Source: Solidesulfovibrio aerotolerans (GTDB lineage: Bacteria; Desulfobacterota; Desulfovibrionia; Desulfovibrionales; Desulfovibrionaceae). Taken from it: a stretch of DNA of 61,505 bases. Made by a program: the position numbers and the translations under genes. Each line of letters begins with the position of its first letter. Within the stretch, counting starts at the first letter, position 1. The DNA lies in the NCBI RefSeq assembly GCF_009856865.1, contig NZ_WVUD01000026.1, forward strand, positions 1 to 61,505, given 5' to 3'. Shown here one piece after another: positions 38,932 through 47,634 of the stretch. Under the pieces are notes generated by a model. It ran no database searches. It had not been told where the DNA came from and was given only the letters and a program-made list of their open reading frames with translations.

Positions 38932-41037
38932 ATGAGTTTGAAAGACAACATTCACGCGCTGTTTGCGCCCAAAACCGTAGCCGTCATCGGGGCCTCTTCG
39001 GCCCCGGGCAAGGTCGGCCATACGGTCGTGGCCAACATGCAGGAGGCCGGGTACCCGGGCACGCTCATTCCGGTCAATCCCAAAGCCGACGTCATCCTTG
39101 GCCTGCCGGTGACCAAAAACATCGACGATCTGCCCGAAGGCCTCGATATGGCCGTCATCGTCGTGCCCGTGGCCGCCGTGCTGCCCGCCATGGAAGCACT
39201 GATCAAACGCAAGGTCCGGTCTGTGATCATCATCACGGCCGGATTCAAGGAAGTGGGCAAGGAAGGCTACGTCCTGGAGCAGCGGCTCATCGAGCTGTGC
39301 ACCGAGCACGAAATCGCCATGGTCGGTCCCAACTGCCTGGGGCTGATCAGCACCCAGGACCACAACAACGCCTCCTTTGCCGCCGGATATCCGGCCGAAG
39401 GCTCCATTGCCTTTTTCTCCCAGTCCGGTGCCTTGTGCACCGCCATCCTCGACTGGGCCTTGGGCGAAAATATCGGCTTTTCCAAGTTCGTTTCCTTGGG
39501 CAACAAAGCCGTAATAAACGAAGCCAATATGCTCGAGTATCTGCGCACCGATCCCAATACCTCGGTCATCCTTGGCTACATCGAAAACGTCGAGCACGGT
39601 GCGGATTTTATTGAGCAGGCCGCCAAGGTGACCCGGGAAAAGCCGGTCATCATGATCAAGTCCGGCACCACCGCTGCCGGTGCCAAGGCCGCCTCCTCCC
39701 ACACCGGGGCCATTGCCGGTTCGGATCAGGCCTACTCCGCTGCCTTTCGCAAGACCGGCGTCATCCGGGCGGCCGACATGGCCACCCTGTTCGATCTGGC
39801 CCAGGCCTTTTCCACCCAGCCCCTGCCCGAAGGCCCCGGCCTGTGCATCGTCACCAACTCCGGCGGTCCCGGCATCCTGGCCGCTGACGCCACGGAAAAA
39901 TCCAGCCTCAACATGGCCCGGCTGTCCAACTCCACCATCGACCGCTTAAAAGAATTCCTGCCGCCGTATGCCTCGCTGTACAACCCCGTCGATCTCATCG
40001 GCGACGCCCCGGCCGAACGGTATCGCAAGACCCTGGAAGTGGTGGTTGAAGACCCGCAGGTCCACTCCATTCTGGTGCTTTTGACTCCCACGGCCTCGGC
40101 CGAGATCATGGAAACGGCCGAAGCCATCATCGACGTGGCCAAGACCACCAAAAAGCCCATCTTCGTGAACTACATGGGCGGCATGCGCACGCGCCCGGGC
40201 CAAAAGCGGCTGACCGAAGCCGGCATCCCCTGCTCCATCTACCCGGAACCGCTCATTGCCAGCATTGAGACCATGTACACCTATTATCTGTGGCGCCAGA
40301 CCCCGGCCCAGGAATACCCGGTCGTCAAGCGCAACCGCCAAAAGGCCCGTCTGGTCATTAACGATGCCCGGTCCAAGGGTGCCACCGAGATCGTGGAATT
40401 CCAGGCCCAGGAAGTGCTGCGCGCCTACAATCTGCCCACGCCCAACACCGCCCTGGCCCGCTCCTCGGACGAGGCCGTGGCCGCTGCCGAAAAGATCGGC
40501 TTCCCGGTGGTTTTGAAAATCGCCTCGCCGCAGATCTCGCACAAGTCCGATGTCGGCGGCGTCAAGGTCAATTTGAGCGACGCCGAAGCCGTGCGCAACG
40601 CCTTCTTCGATATCACGGCCCGAGCCCAGCGCATGCGCCCCGAAGCCTACATCGCCGGCTGTCTGGTCCAGGAAATGGCCCCCAAAGGCTGCAAGGAAAT
40701 CATCATCGGCTTTAAGCGCGACGACCAGTTCGGGCCGCTTTTGATGTTTGGCCTGGGCGGCATCTACGTGGAAATCTTGAAAGACATCGCCTTCCGGTTG
40801 GCACCGCTTGGCCGCGACGATGCCAAGGGCATCATCCGGGAGATCAAGTCCTATATGCTTTTAAAGGGCGTTCGGGGCGAGCAGCCCGTGAACTTCCAGG
40901 CCATCGAGGATATCCTCATCACCATGTCCGAACTGGCCCTGGATTTCCCGGAAATCCTCGAAGCCGAGTTCAACCCGGTGCTGGTCAATTCCGAAAAGGC
41001 CGTCGTGGCCGATGTGCGCATAACACTTTCCGCCTAA
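38932..41037 (+). CDS. ADP-forming acetyl-CoA synthetase (acetate-CoA ligase)
   Basis: 701 residues, alpha and beta parts in one chain. CoA-binding domain (KTVAVIGASSAPGKVGHTVV), succinyl-CoA-ligase-like flavodoxin domain (FFSQSGALCTAILDWA; SSHTGAIAGSDQAY with the candidate active-site His), and C-terminal ATP-grasp (GFPVVLKIASPQISHKSDVG). It converts acetyl-CoA, ADP and phosphate to acetate, CoA and ATP in one step. In D. vulgaris the equivalent place holds pta and ackA; here this enzyme should do their job. It follows the FeS subunit by 36 bases. Confidence 0.93.
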   Translation: MSLKDNIHALFAPKTVAVIGASSAPGKVGHTVVANMQEAGYPGTLIPVNPKADVILGLPVTKNIDDLPEGLDMAVIVVPVAAVLPAMEALIKRKVRSVIIITAGFKEVGKEGYVLEQRLIELCTEHEIAMVGPNCLGLISTQDHNNASFAAGYPAEGSIAFFSQSGALCTAILDWALGENIGFSKFVSLGNKAVINEANMLEYLRTDPNTSVILGYIENVEHGADFIEQAAKVTREKPVIMIKSGTTAAGAKAASSHTGAIAGSDQAYSAAFRKTGVIRAADMATLFDLAQAFSTQPLPEGPGLCIVTNSGGPGILAADATEKSSLNMARLSNSTIDRLKEFLPPYASLYNPVDLIGDAPAERYRKTLEVVVEDPQVHSILVLLTPTASAEIMETAEAIIDVAKTTKKPIFVNYMGGMRTRPGQKRLTEAGIPCSIYPEPLIASIETMYTYYLWRQTPAQEYPVVKRNRQKARLVINDARSKGATEIVEFQAQEVLRAYNLPTPNTALARSSDEAVAAAEKIGFPVVLKIASPQISHKSDVGGVKVNLSDAEAVRNAFFDITARAQRMRPEAYIAGCLVQEMAPKGCKEIIIGFKRDDQFGPLLMFGLGGIYVEILKDIAFRLAPLGRDDAKGIIREIKSYMLLKGVRGEQPVNFQAIEDILITMSELALDFPEILEAEFNPVLVNSEKAVVADVRITLSA

Positions 41038-41061
41038 AACGAACCCAGGAGGAACAATCCT

Positions 41062-42126
41062 ATGATCGGTCTTTATATCGGGTCCACCCAGGGATATTCC
41101 GGCAAAAACCTCGTCACTCTGGCCCTGGGGCAGCACTTCCAGCGCGAAGGGCAGCGCGTGGGCTACATGAAGCCCATTGGTGCCGTGCCCCACAAGATCG
41201 GCAACCAGATCGGCGATGAAGACGCCCATTTCATGCAGCAGGCGCTGGGGCTGTCGGCCGACCCGTCCCTGGTCACGCCGGTGGTCATCACCCGCGATTT
41301 CCGCATGCGGGCCTTTTTGGAAGACTGCGCCAACCTCCTGCCGGGCATTGTGGGCAGCTATAAAACGCTGTCTGCCGACAAGGATCTCATGCTGGTCGGC
41401 GGCTCGGGCAGCTTCCTGTATTCCGGCAAATACTGCGGCGTGGACGGCGTATCCGTGTCCCAGGCTCTGGGGGCCAAGGTCATCCTGGTTGACCGCTACC
41501 TCCAGGAATACAACTACGACTATCTGGCCGCCGCCAAGGAAGCCCTCGGCGACGATCTGGTCGGCGTCATCTTAAACGACGTGCCCGAACACTTCCGCGA
41601 GGAAGCCGAAACGCTCATTACCCCGTTCCTCAAACGCCGGGGCGTGGACGTTTTGGGCATCGTGCCCCACGATCCCATCATGTTTGCCATTCGCGCCTCC
41701 GATCTGGCCGTGGGCCTGGGCGGACGACTGGTCACAGGGGCTCCCAAGACCGACCGGCTGGTGGTCAATTTCCTCATTGGCACCATGCAGATCGAAAACT
41801 TCGTGACCTTTTTCAAGCGCCAGAAAGACGTGGCCATCCTGTGCGGCGGCGACCGGTCCGATCTGCAGCTCGTGGCCCTGGAAGGCAACTGCTCGGCCCT
41901 GATCTTAACCGGCAACCTCTATCCCAACGACATGATCCTGGCCAAAGCCGAAGACAAGGGTGTGCCCGTCATTGTGGTTCGCGACGACACCTTCTCCGTG
42001 GCCAAGAAAATGGAGTTGATGCTCACTCGTGAGAAGCTGCGCGACCGTTCCCGCATCGAGCACGGCACCAAGATCGTGCAGCAGGCGGTGAACATGGCGC
42101 TGCTCAAAAAGAATCTGGGGCTGTAA
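41062..42126 (+). CDS. Phosphotransacetylase-like regulatory protein: P-loop domain plus DRTGG, no catalytic domain
   Basis: 354 residues. A dethiobiotin-synthetase-like P-loop domain starts GLYIGSTQGYSGKNLVTLAL, then a DRTGG-type domain (ASDLAVGLGGRLVTGAPKTD; AILCGGDRSDLQLVAL). These are the N-terminal domains of long phosphotransacetylases; the PTA catalytic domain is absent. RBS AGGAGGAACAATCCT. It is known as a companion gene of ADP-forming acetyl-CoA synthetases and acetate genes, and probably senses a metabolite for the ligase encoded before it; that role is inference. Confidence 0.85.
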   Translation: MIGLYIGSTQGYSGKNLVTLALGQHFQREGQRVGYMKPIGAVPHKIGNQIGDEDAHFMQQALGLSADPSLVTPVVITRDFRMRAFLEDCANLLPGIVGSYKTLSADKDLMLVGGSGSFLYSGKYCGVDGVSVSQALGAKVILVDRYLQEYNYDYLAAAKEALGDDLVGVILNDVPEHFREEAETLITPFLKRRGVDVLGIVPHDPIMFAIRASDLAVGLGGRLVTGAPKTDRLVVNFLIGTMQIENFVTFFKRQKDVAILCGGDRSDLQLVALEGNCSALILTGNLYPNDMILAKAEDKGVPVIVVRDDTFSVAKKMELMLTREKLRDRSRIEHGTKIVQQAVNMALLKKNLGL

Positions 42127-42133
42127 CAGGCCC

Positions 42134-42176
42134 GGCCCCTCCCGGAGCGCTTGCACGATCCTGTTCCGGGAGGGCC
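42134..42176 (+). repeat. Inverted repeat between the DRTGG gene and lactate permease
   Basis: CTCCCGGA (42139-42146) pairs with TCCGGGAG (42165-42172), with flanking GGCC complementarity. No T run follows, so it more likely stabilises mRNA or marks a processing site than ends transcription. Confidence 0.5.
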
Positions 42177-42270
42177 GATCCAACGCTGCGGTTTTGCTCG
42201 CTCCCGTGCCCTCGCGGCGATGGGAACGGGAGCGGCTGGTCTAATTTCCAACTCAAAGGAGCGTGAGACA

Positions 42271-43905
42271 ATGTCGTGGGTCCAACAGTACCAACCGCTG
42301 GGGAGCGTGGTCATGTCTGCCTTGGCGGCAGGCATCCCCCTGTACATCCTGTTTTACATGCTGGCCGTCAGACGCATGGCCGGTCACAAAGCCGCCTTTG
42401 CGGCCACGGCCACAGCGGTGCTGCTGGCCATTTTCGCCTGGGGCATGCCGGCTAATCTGGCCATCGGTGCCACGCTGTACGGCGCGGCCTTTGGCATCTT
42501 CCCCATCGTCTGGATCGTCATTACCGCCATCTGGGTCTATAACATGACCGTGGAGTCGGGTGAGTTCAACATCATCAAGAACTCCCTGGCCCAAATCACC
42601 GACGACCGTCGGCTCCAGGCCATTTTCATCGCCTTCGCCTTCGGTTCGTTTATTGAAGGCACGGCCGGCTTCGGCACACCCGTGGCCATCACCGCCGCCA
42701 TGCTGGTGGGCCTTGGCTTTAACCCGCTCTACGCTGCCGGTATCTGCCTGATCGCCAACACCGCTCCGGTGGCCTTTGGTGCCATCGGCATCCCCATCGT
42801 GGTCGCGGCCAAGGTCACTGACCTCGACATGATGAAAATCAGTGCCATCTGCGGCCGCCAGCTGCCTTTCCTGTCCATCATCGTGCCGCTTTGGATCTCG
42901 GTGACCATGTGCGGCTTCAAGCGCACCATGGAAATCCTGCCGGCCGTCATCATCGCCGGCGTCTGCTTTGCCGCTTCCCAGTTCCTGGTTTCCAACTATG
43001 TCGGCCCCTATCTGCCCGACATCATCTCGGCCATCGTCACCATCCTTGGTCTTGGCCTGTTCCTGAAGGTCTGGAAGCCCAAGCAGACCTGGCATTTCCC
43101 GGATGAGCCCCCGGCGGCCAGCCGCGTCGTGGCTTCGGAATTTACCGGCGGCGAAATCTTTCGCGCCTGGTTGCCCTACATCATCCTGGCCGTCATGGTC
43201 TTTTTCTGGGGCATCGATTCCTTCAAGGCCATCCTGGACAAGATCTTCCTCATGAAGTTCGAGTGGCCGGGCCTGCATAACTTGGTCATGAAGGCCGCCC
43301 CCATCGTGGCCAAAGACACCCCGTATCCGGCCGTTTTCAACGTCAACCTGCTGTCCACTCCGGGCACGGCCATCCTGTTTGCCGGCCTGATCTCCATCAT
43401 CTTCATGCCCGGCTACGGCTTTGGCAAGGGCATTGCCTGCCTGCTGCGTACCATCAAGCAGTTGCGCTGGCCCATTGCCACCATCGCCATGATCCTGGGC
43501 CTGGCCTACATCATGAACTACTCGGGCATGAGCTCGTCCATGGGTCTGGCCTTTGCCGCTACCGGCGCGCTGTTCCCGTTCTTCTCGCCGATTCTCGGCT
43601 GGCTGGGCGTGTTCCTGACCGGTTCCGACACCTCGTCCAACGCCCTGTTCGGCTCGCTGCAAAAGACCACTGCCCAGCAGATCGGCGTTGATCCGCACCT
43701 GACCGTTGCGGCCAACTCCTCCGGCGGCGTCACCGGCAAGATGATCTCGCCCCAGTCCATCTCCGTGGCCACGGCGGCCTCGAATATGGTCGGCAAGGAA
43801 GGCGACATCTTCCGCTTCACCCTGCCCCACTCCCTGGCCATGCTCGGCTTTATCGCCGTGCTGACCTTGCTGCAGGCCTATGCCCTTAAGTGGATGCTGC
43901 CCTAA
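42271..43905 (+). CDS. L-lactate permease, LctP family
   Basis: 544 residues with about 12-14 hydrophobic segments. ATG 42271 was chosen because AAAGGAGCGTGAGACA precedes it. Family landmarks: FGSFIEGTAGFGTPVAITAA and GIPIVVAAKVT, then GWLGVFLTGSDTSSNALFGS and MISPQSISVATAA. It brings in lactate (or glycolate) with protons or sodium. It sits between acetate-forming genes and the LUD dehydrogenase, so uptake and oxidation are coexpressed. A terminator-like hairpin follows. Confidence 0.95.
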   Translation: MSWVQQYQPLGSVVMSALAAGIPLYILFYMLAVRRMAGHKAAFAATATAVLLAIFAWGMPANLAIGATLYGAAFGIFPIVWIVITAIWVYNMTVESGEFNIIKNSLAQITDDRRLQAIFIAFAFGSFIEGTAGFGTPVAITAAMLVGLGFNPLYAAGICLIANTAPVAFGAIGIPIVVAAKVTDLDMMKISAICGRQLPFLSIIVPLWISVTMCGFKRTMEILPAVIIAGVCFAASQFLVSNYVGPYLPDIISAIVTILGLGLFLKVWKPKQTWHFPDEPPAASRVVASEFTGGEIFRAWLPYIILAVMVFFWGIDSFKAILDKIFLMKFEWPGLHNLVMKAAPIVAKDTPYPAVFNVNLLSTPGTAILFAGLISIIFMPGYGFGKGIACLLRTIKQLRWPIATIAMILGLAYIMNYSGMSSSMGLAFAATGALFPFFSPILGWLGVFLTGSDTSSNALFGSLQKTTAQQIGVDPHLTVAANSSGGVTGKMISPQSISVATAASNMVGKEGDIFRFTLPHSLAMLGFIAVLTLLQAYALKWMLP

Positions 43906-43929
43906 CCTTTAACGCGCGAAGTCCCAGGT

Positions 43930-43969
43930 ACGGCCGGCCGCGCATCCTGCGTTGCCGGCCGTCCTTTTT
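43930..43969 (+). terminator. Intra-operon terminator or attenuator between lactate permease and lutC
   Basis: ACGGCCGGC (43930-43938) pairs perfectly with GCCGGCCGT (43954-43962), followed by CCTTTTT. It has the form of a rho-independent terminator but lies within the gene cluster, only 25 bases before lutC. Confidence 0.65.
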
Positions 43970-43993
43970 CCGCCATCTGAAAGCGAGGTTCCC

Positions 43994-44617
43994 ATGACGA
44001 CACCCCCTCTGGTCGAACAACTGACGCAGAAAGCCTCCCTGGTTTCGGCCGTGGTGCGCCCGGTCGCCTCCATGGACGAGGCCATGGCCTATGTGGCCGA
44101 CGTGTGCCTGGGCAAGGAGGCCTGCCAGATCCTGGCATCGGGCTGCGACGCCCCCCTGTCCGACACCGCCGAAGCCCTGTGCCAGACCAAGCAGGAAAAA
44201 ATCATCTGCGCCCCGGAGATGCCGGCCGAAGCCATGGCCACTCTCACCGCCTTGTGCGACGAGAAGGGTATCAGCCTGATCACCTCCGGCATGCGTTCGC
44301 GCCTGGGCGGCATCGACATCGGCCTGACCATGGCCGTTGCCGGCATTGCCGAAACCGGCACGGTTGTTGTGCGCTCGATGAGCGAGGAAGTGCGTCTGGC
44401 CAGCATGGTGGCCGAAATCCACATCGCCGTGCTGCCGGCCTCGACCATTGTGGCCGACTCCTACGCCCTGGAGCCCCAACTCGTGGCCTGGATGGGACAG
44501 CCCGATTACACGGCCTTTGTCACCGGCCCCAGCCGTACCGCCGACATCGAACGGGTGTTGGCCCTGGGTGTGCACGGCCCCCTGGAACTGCACATCCTCA
44601 TTCTGGAGGACAAGTAG
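43994..44617 (+). CDS. lutC: LUD-domain lactate utilisation protein LutC
   Basis: 207 residues. LUD (LutB_LutC) fold with GLTMAVAGIAETGTVVV near residue 110 and TAFVTGPSRTADIERVLALG then VHGPLELHILILE near the end. LutC joins LutA and LutB in the FeS L-lactate dehydrogenase complex, which makes pyruvate. GCGAGGTTCCC precedes ATG 43994. Its TAG touches the next ATG directly, indicating coupled synthesis of the complex. Confidence 0.92.
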   Translation: MTTPPLVEQLTQKASLVSAVVRPVASMDEAMAYVADVCLGKEACQILASGCDAPLSDTAEALCQTKQEKIICAPEMPAEAMATLTALCDEKGISLITSGMRSRLGGIDIGLTMAVAGIAETGTVVVRSMSEEVRLASMVAEIHIAVLPASTIVADSYALEPQLVAWMGQPDYTAFVTGPSRTADIERVLALGVHGPLELHILILEDK

Positions 44618-46777
44618 ATGCAAGACGCAACCACCCTCAAAGCGTATCGCGCCCAATTGCGCGACGCCCTGGACAACGACTTTCAGCGTCAGGCCCTGGA
44701 CAAATTCGCCGTGGCCTACCGCGCCTCCCGGGCCAATGCCTTTGCCGGCATCGACGCCCCGGAACTGATCGCCGAAATCGCTGCGGCCAAGGATGTGGCC
44801 ATCGACCAGCTGGAAGAGCTGTTTGCCGAATTCAAGCGCCACGCCGAGGCCGCCGGCACGAAGGTCCATCTGGCTGCCACGGCCCATGAGGCCAATGAGA
44901 TCATTGCCCGGATTGCCAAGGAAAATGGCGTCAAGACAATCGTTAAGTCCAAGTCCATGACCGCCGAGGAGACGCACTTAAACGATCACCTCGAAGGCCA
45001 AGGGTTTGAGGTCACGGAAACCGATCTGGGCGAATGGATTATCCAACTGCGCCACGAAGGCCCGACCCACATGGTCATGCCGGCCATCCACCTGTCCCGC
45101 TATCAGGTGGCTGACCTGTTTTCCGAGGTCACCAACCAAAAGCAGGAAGTGGACATCCAAAAGCTGGTCAAGGTGGCCCGGCGCGAACTGCGGCCCAAAT
45201 TCTGCCAGGCCGACATGGGCATTTCCGGTGCCAACTTCGCCATTGCCGCCACCGGCACCATCGGCATCATCACCAACGAGGGCAACGGCCGCCTCACCAC
45301 CACCCTGCCCCGGGTCCATGTGGCCCTGGCCGGCATCGACAAGCTCATGCCGAGTCTGCACGACGCCCTGCGCATCATCCGCTGCCTGCCCAAAAACGCC
45401 ACCGGCCAGGCCATCACCTCCTACGTCACCTGGGTCACCGGCGCGGTTCCCTGCGAGGTCGGCCCCGAGGGCAAGAAGGTCAAGCACGTCGTCTTTTTGG
45501 ACAACGGCCGCATGGCCATGGCCAAAGACCCGGAGTTCAAACAGGTGCTGCGCTGCATCCGCTGCGGTGCCTGCGCCAACGTCTGCCCCATCTACCGGCT
45601 GGTCGGCGGGCACAAGTACGGCCACGTCTACATCGGGGCCATCGGTCTGGTTGCCACCTACTTCTTCCATGGCCGGGAAAAGGCCAAGAATCTGGTGCAA
45701 AACTGCCTCAACTGCGGAGCCTGCAAGGCCGTGTGCGCCGCCGGCATCGATCTGCCAACGCTGATCAAAGAGGTCCACGCCCGCATCCAGGACGAGGAAG
45801 GCCATCCGGCCTATTCCACGGCCGTGGGACAGGTGCTTAAAAACCGCACGCTCTTTCACACCATGCTCAAGTCCGCCCGGCTGCTGCAAAAGCCGATCAC
45901 CGGCGGTACGCCGTACCTGCGCCATCTGCCCATGTTCCTTTTCAAGGACCAGGAGTTTCGGGCGCTGCCGGCCATTGCCGACGAGGCGTTTCGCGACCGG
46001 TGGGAAAAGATCAAGCCCCGCGTCACCGACGCCAAGCTCAAGGTGGCGCTTTTTTCCGGCTGCGTGCAGGATTTCATCTATCCCGAGCAGATGGAAGCGG
46101 CTGTCACGGTCATGGCCTCGAAAAAGGGCGTGGCCATGGAGTTTCCCAAGGGCCAGTCCTGCTGTGGGCTGCCACTTCTGATGATGGGCGAAAAAAAGGC
46201 CGGCCGGGAACTGGCCGCCCACAACATGAACGCCATCGACGCCCAGGACTTCGATTATATCGTGACCATGTGCGCCTCCTGCGCCTCGTACTTGAAACAC
46301 GGCTACAAGCGGCTTTTTGCCGATGATCCGGCCATGACCTACAAGGCCTCCCAGTTCGCCCACCGGGTCATCGACTTCAGCTCCTTTGTACATGATGTGC
46401 TGGGCATTTCCGAAGCGGACTTTGCCGGGCCGGATAAAAAGGTCACCTACCATGCTCCCTGCCACCTGTGCCGGGGCATGGGCGTCACCGAAGCCCCCCG
46501 GGCGCTGTTGCGCGAAGCCGGCCTGGACTATCTGCCGGCCGAGGAAGAAGACGTGTGTTGCGGGTTCGGCGGTTCCTTTTCGGTCAAGTTCCCGGAACTC
46601 TCCAAGGAACTGCTTGGCAAGAAGCTGGCCAACTTAAAGGCCACCGGAGCCACGGCCATGGCCACCGACTGCCCGGGCTGCATCATGCAGATTCGCGGCG
46701 GTTTCGAGCAGGAAAAAACACCCTTTGAAGTGCGCCACGTGGCCGAGTACCTGGCCGAGCGGCTCAAGCGCAAATAA
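44618..46777 (+). CDS. LutB-LutA fusion: LUD, ferredoxin and CCG domains
   Basis: 719 residues. Residues about 60-290 are a LUD domain (ISGANFAIAATGTIGIITNE). Two 4Fe-4S motifs follow (CIRCGACANVCPIY, CLNCGACKAVCAAG). The C-terminal 300 residues carry two cysteine-rich CCG domains (SCCGLPLLMMGE, VCCGFGGSFSVK) like LutA/GlcF. So one chain covers LutB and LutA. With LutC it forms the L-lactate-oxidising enzyme. It resembles the long protein at the end of the D. vulgaris organic acid cluster. A perfect terminator follows. Confidence 0.92.
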   Translation: MQDATTLKAYRAQLRDALDNDFQRQALDKFAVAYRASRANAFAGIDAPELIAEIAAAKDVAIDQLEELFAEFKRHAEAAGTKVHLAATAHEANEIIARIAKENGVKTIVKSKSMTAEETHLNDHLEGQGFEVTETDLGEWIIQLRHEGPTHMVMPAIHLSRYQVADLFSEVTNQKQEVDIQKLVKVARRELRPKFCQADMGISGANFAIAATGTIGIITNEGNGRLTTTLPRVHVALAGIDKLMPSLHDALRIIRCLPKNATGQAITSYVTWVTGAVPCEVGPEGKKVKHVVFLDNGRMAMAKDPEFKQVLRCIRCGACANVCPIYRLVGGHKYGHVYIGAIGLVATYFFHGREKAKNLVQNCLNCGACKAVCAAGIDLPTLIKEVHARIQDEEGHPAYSTAVGQVLKNRTLFHTMLKSARLLQKPITGGTPYLRHLPMFLFKDQEFRALPAIADEAFRDRWEKIKPRVTDAKLKVALFSGCVQDFIYPEQMEAAVTVMASKKGVAMEFPKGQSCCGLPLLMMGEKKAGRELAAHNMNAIDAQDFDYIVTMCASCASYLKHGYKRLFADDPAMTYKASQFAHRVIDFSSFVHDVLGISEADFAGPDKKVTYHAPCHLCRGMGVTEAPRALLREAGLDYLPAEEEDVCCGFGGSFSVKFPELSKELLGKKLANLKATGATAMATDCPGCIMQIRGGFEQEKTPFEVRHVAEYLAERLKRK

Positions 46778-46814
46778 CGCTGGCGACGCCCCGGCGTCCC
46801 CCGATCCTGACGGC

Positions 46815-46843
46815 AAAGGCCGCGACACCTGTCGCGGCCTTTT
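46815..46843 (+). terminator. Terminator of the lactate oxidation operon
   Basis: AAAGGCCGCGACA and TGTCGCGGCCTTT form a perfect 13-pair stem with a two-base spacer, ending in TTTT. Confidence 0.88.
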
Positions 46844-46890
46844 GTATGCAAAAATACGTTTCCGGCGGTCGGGGAAGCGAGAGTGGAGAA

Positions 46891-46944
46891 GGCAGAAGAG
46901 GCCTCCGGCGGCCGGGAAGTATAATCCCCCCGAACCCCCTTGAT
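46891..46944 (+). repeat. Intergenic repeat module A, copy 1
   Basis: Begins GGCAGAAGAGGCCTCCGGCG and ends CCCCCTTGAT. It matches 57963-58017 with only a few changes. The centre is CGGGAAGTATAATCCCCCCG here, where the second copy has a perfect GGGGGG-ATAAT-CCCCCC hairpin. Confidence 0.8.
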
Positions 46945-46984
46945 AAAAGAAATTTTTCAGTGGTTTATGGACGCTGATGTTCAA

Positions 46985-47094
46985 TCCGGTCGGTCACGGA
47001 CAGAGACAACCGAAAGAGGGTGACGGGAACCAACAGTGCTTCTGCACCAACAGCACAAAGCCCGGGGACTGGTGTCACCCGGGCTTTGTTTTCT
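46985..47094 (+). ncRNA. Candidate small RNA with rho-independent terminator
   Basis: No gene on this strand follows. The segment has GTCAC/GTGAC arms (46993-46997, 47020-47024), a GTGC-TTCT-GCAC hairpin (47036-47047), and a strong terminator: CAAAGCCCGGG (47056-47066) with CCCGGGCTTTG (47078-47088) then TTTTCT. GGGTGAC (47018-47024) could instead pair with GTCACCC (47074-47080), breaking the terminator arm. It could be an sRNA, or merely a terminator region for convergent moaC. No Rfam family is recognised. Confidence 0.35.
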
Positions 47095-47115
47095 CGTAAG
47101 GGAAGAGGGACTGGA

Positions 47116-47628
47116 TCAGGCGTCGGGAAAAGGACGTCCGGCCGGCCAATGCGGCGAGACAAAAGTGCCGGACTTGCCGCCGGCCTTATAGAGCAGCCGT
47201 ATCTCGCTGATGACAATGTCTTTTTGCACGGCCTTGCACATGTCGTAGATGGTAAGCGCCGCAACCGAGGCAGCAGCCAGAGCTTCCATTTCCACGCCGG
47301 TCTCGGCGGTGGTGGAGGCCTCGGCTTCCACCCGGACAATGGCCGCCGCCTGATCCACGTCAAAACGCACATCGGCAAAGGCCAGGGGCAGCGGATGGCA
47401 CAAGGGGATCAGATCGGCGGTGCGCTTGGCCGCCATGATGCCGGCGATCTTGGCCGTGGCCAGGGCGTCGCCCTTGGGCAGGGCGGCCGTGGCCAATAAG
47501 GCCATGGTTTCGGCGGACAGACACACTTCGCAACCGGCGATGGCCAGACGGCGGGTCTTGGACTTGCCGCCCACATCCACCATGCGGGTGCGGCCTTCGG
47601 CGTCAATGTGGGTAAAACCTTCGCTCAT
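47116..47628 (-). CDS. moaC: Cyclic pyranopterin monophosphate synthase MoaC
   Basis: 170 residues. It closes the pyranopterin ring in molybdenum/tungsten cofactor synthesis, acting with MoaA. Landmarks: [31 protein letters not shown] and [13 protein letters not shown], then GGKSG. It is the last gene of a minus-strand group with a TPR protein, dnaJ and rpoZ, starting 6 bases after the TPR stop. It supplies cofactor needed by the two aldehyde oxidoreductases in this region. Confidence 0.95.
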   Translation of the reverse strand: MSEGFTHIDAEGRTRMVDVGGKSKTRRLAIAGCEVCLSAETMALLATAALPKGDALATAKIAGIMAAKRTADLIPLCHPLPLAFADVRFDVDQAAAIVRVEAEASTTAETGVEMEALAAASVAALTIYDMCKAVQKDIVISEIRLLYKAGGKSGTFVSPHWPAGRPFPDA

Positions 47629-47634
47629 GGTGGC

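Noticed and set aside
38212-39702. Minus-strand frame of nearly 500 codons across glcF-like and ADP-forming ligase genes
   Set aside because: Antisense shadow spanning two real genes and their junction, with Gly/His-rich low-information composition.
46985-47094. Molybdenum cofactor riboswitch for moaC
   Set aside because: The structured segment is on the plus strand downstream of moaC, which is transcribed on the minus strand, so it cannot be its leader; the consensus was not recognisable either.
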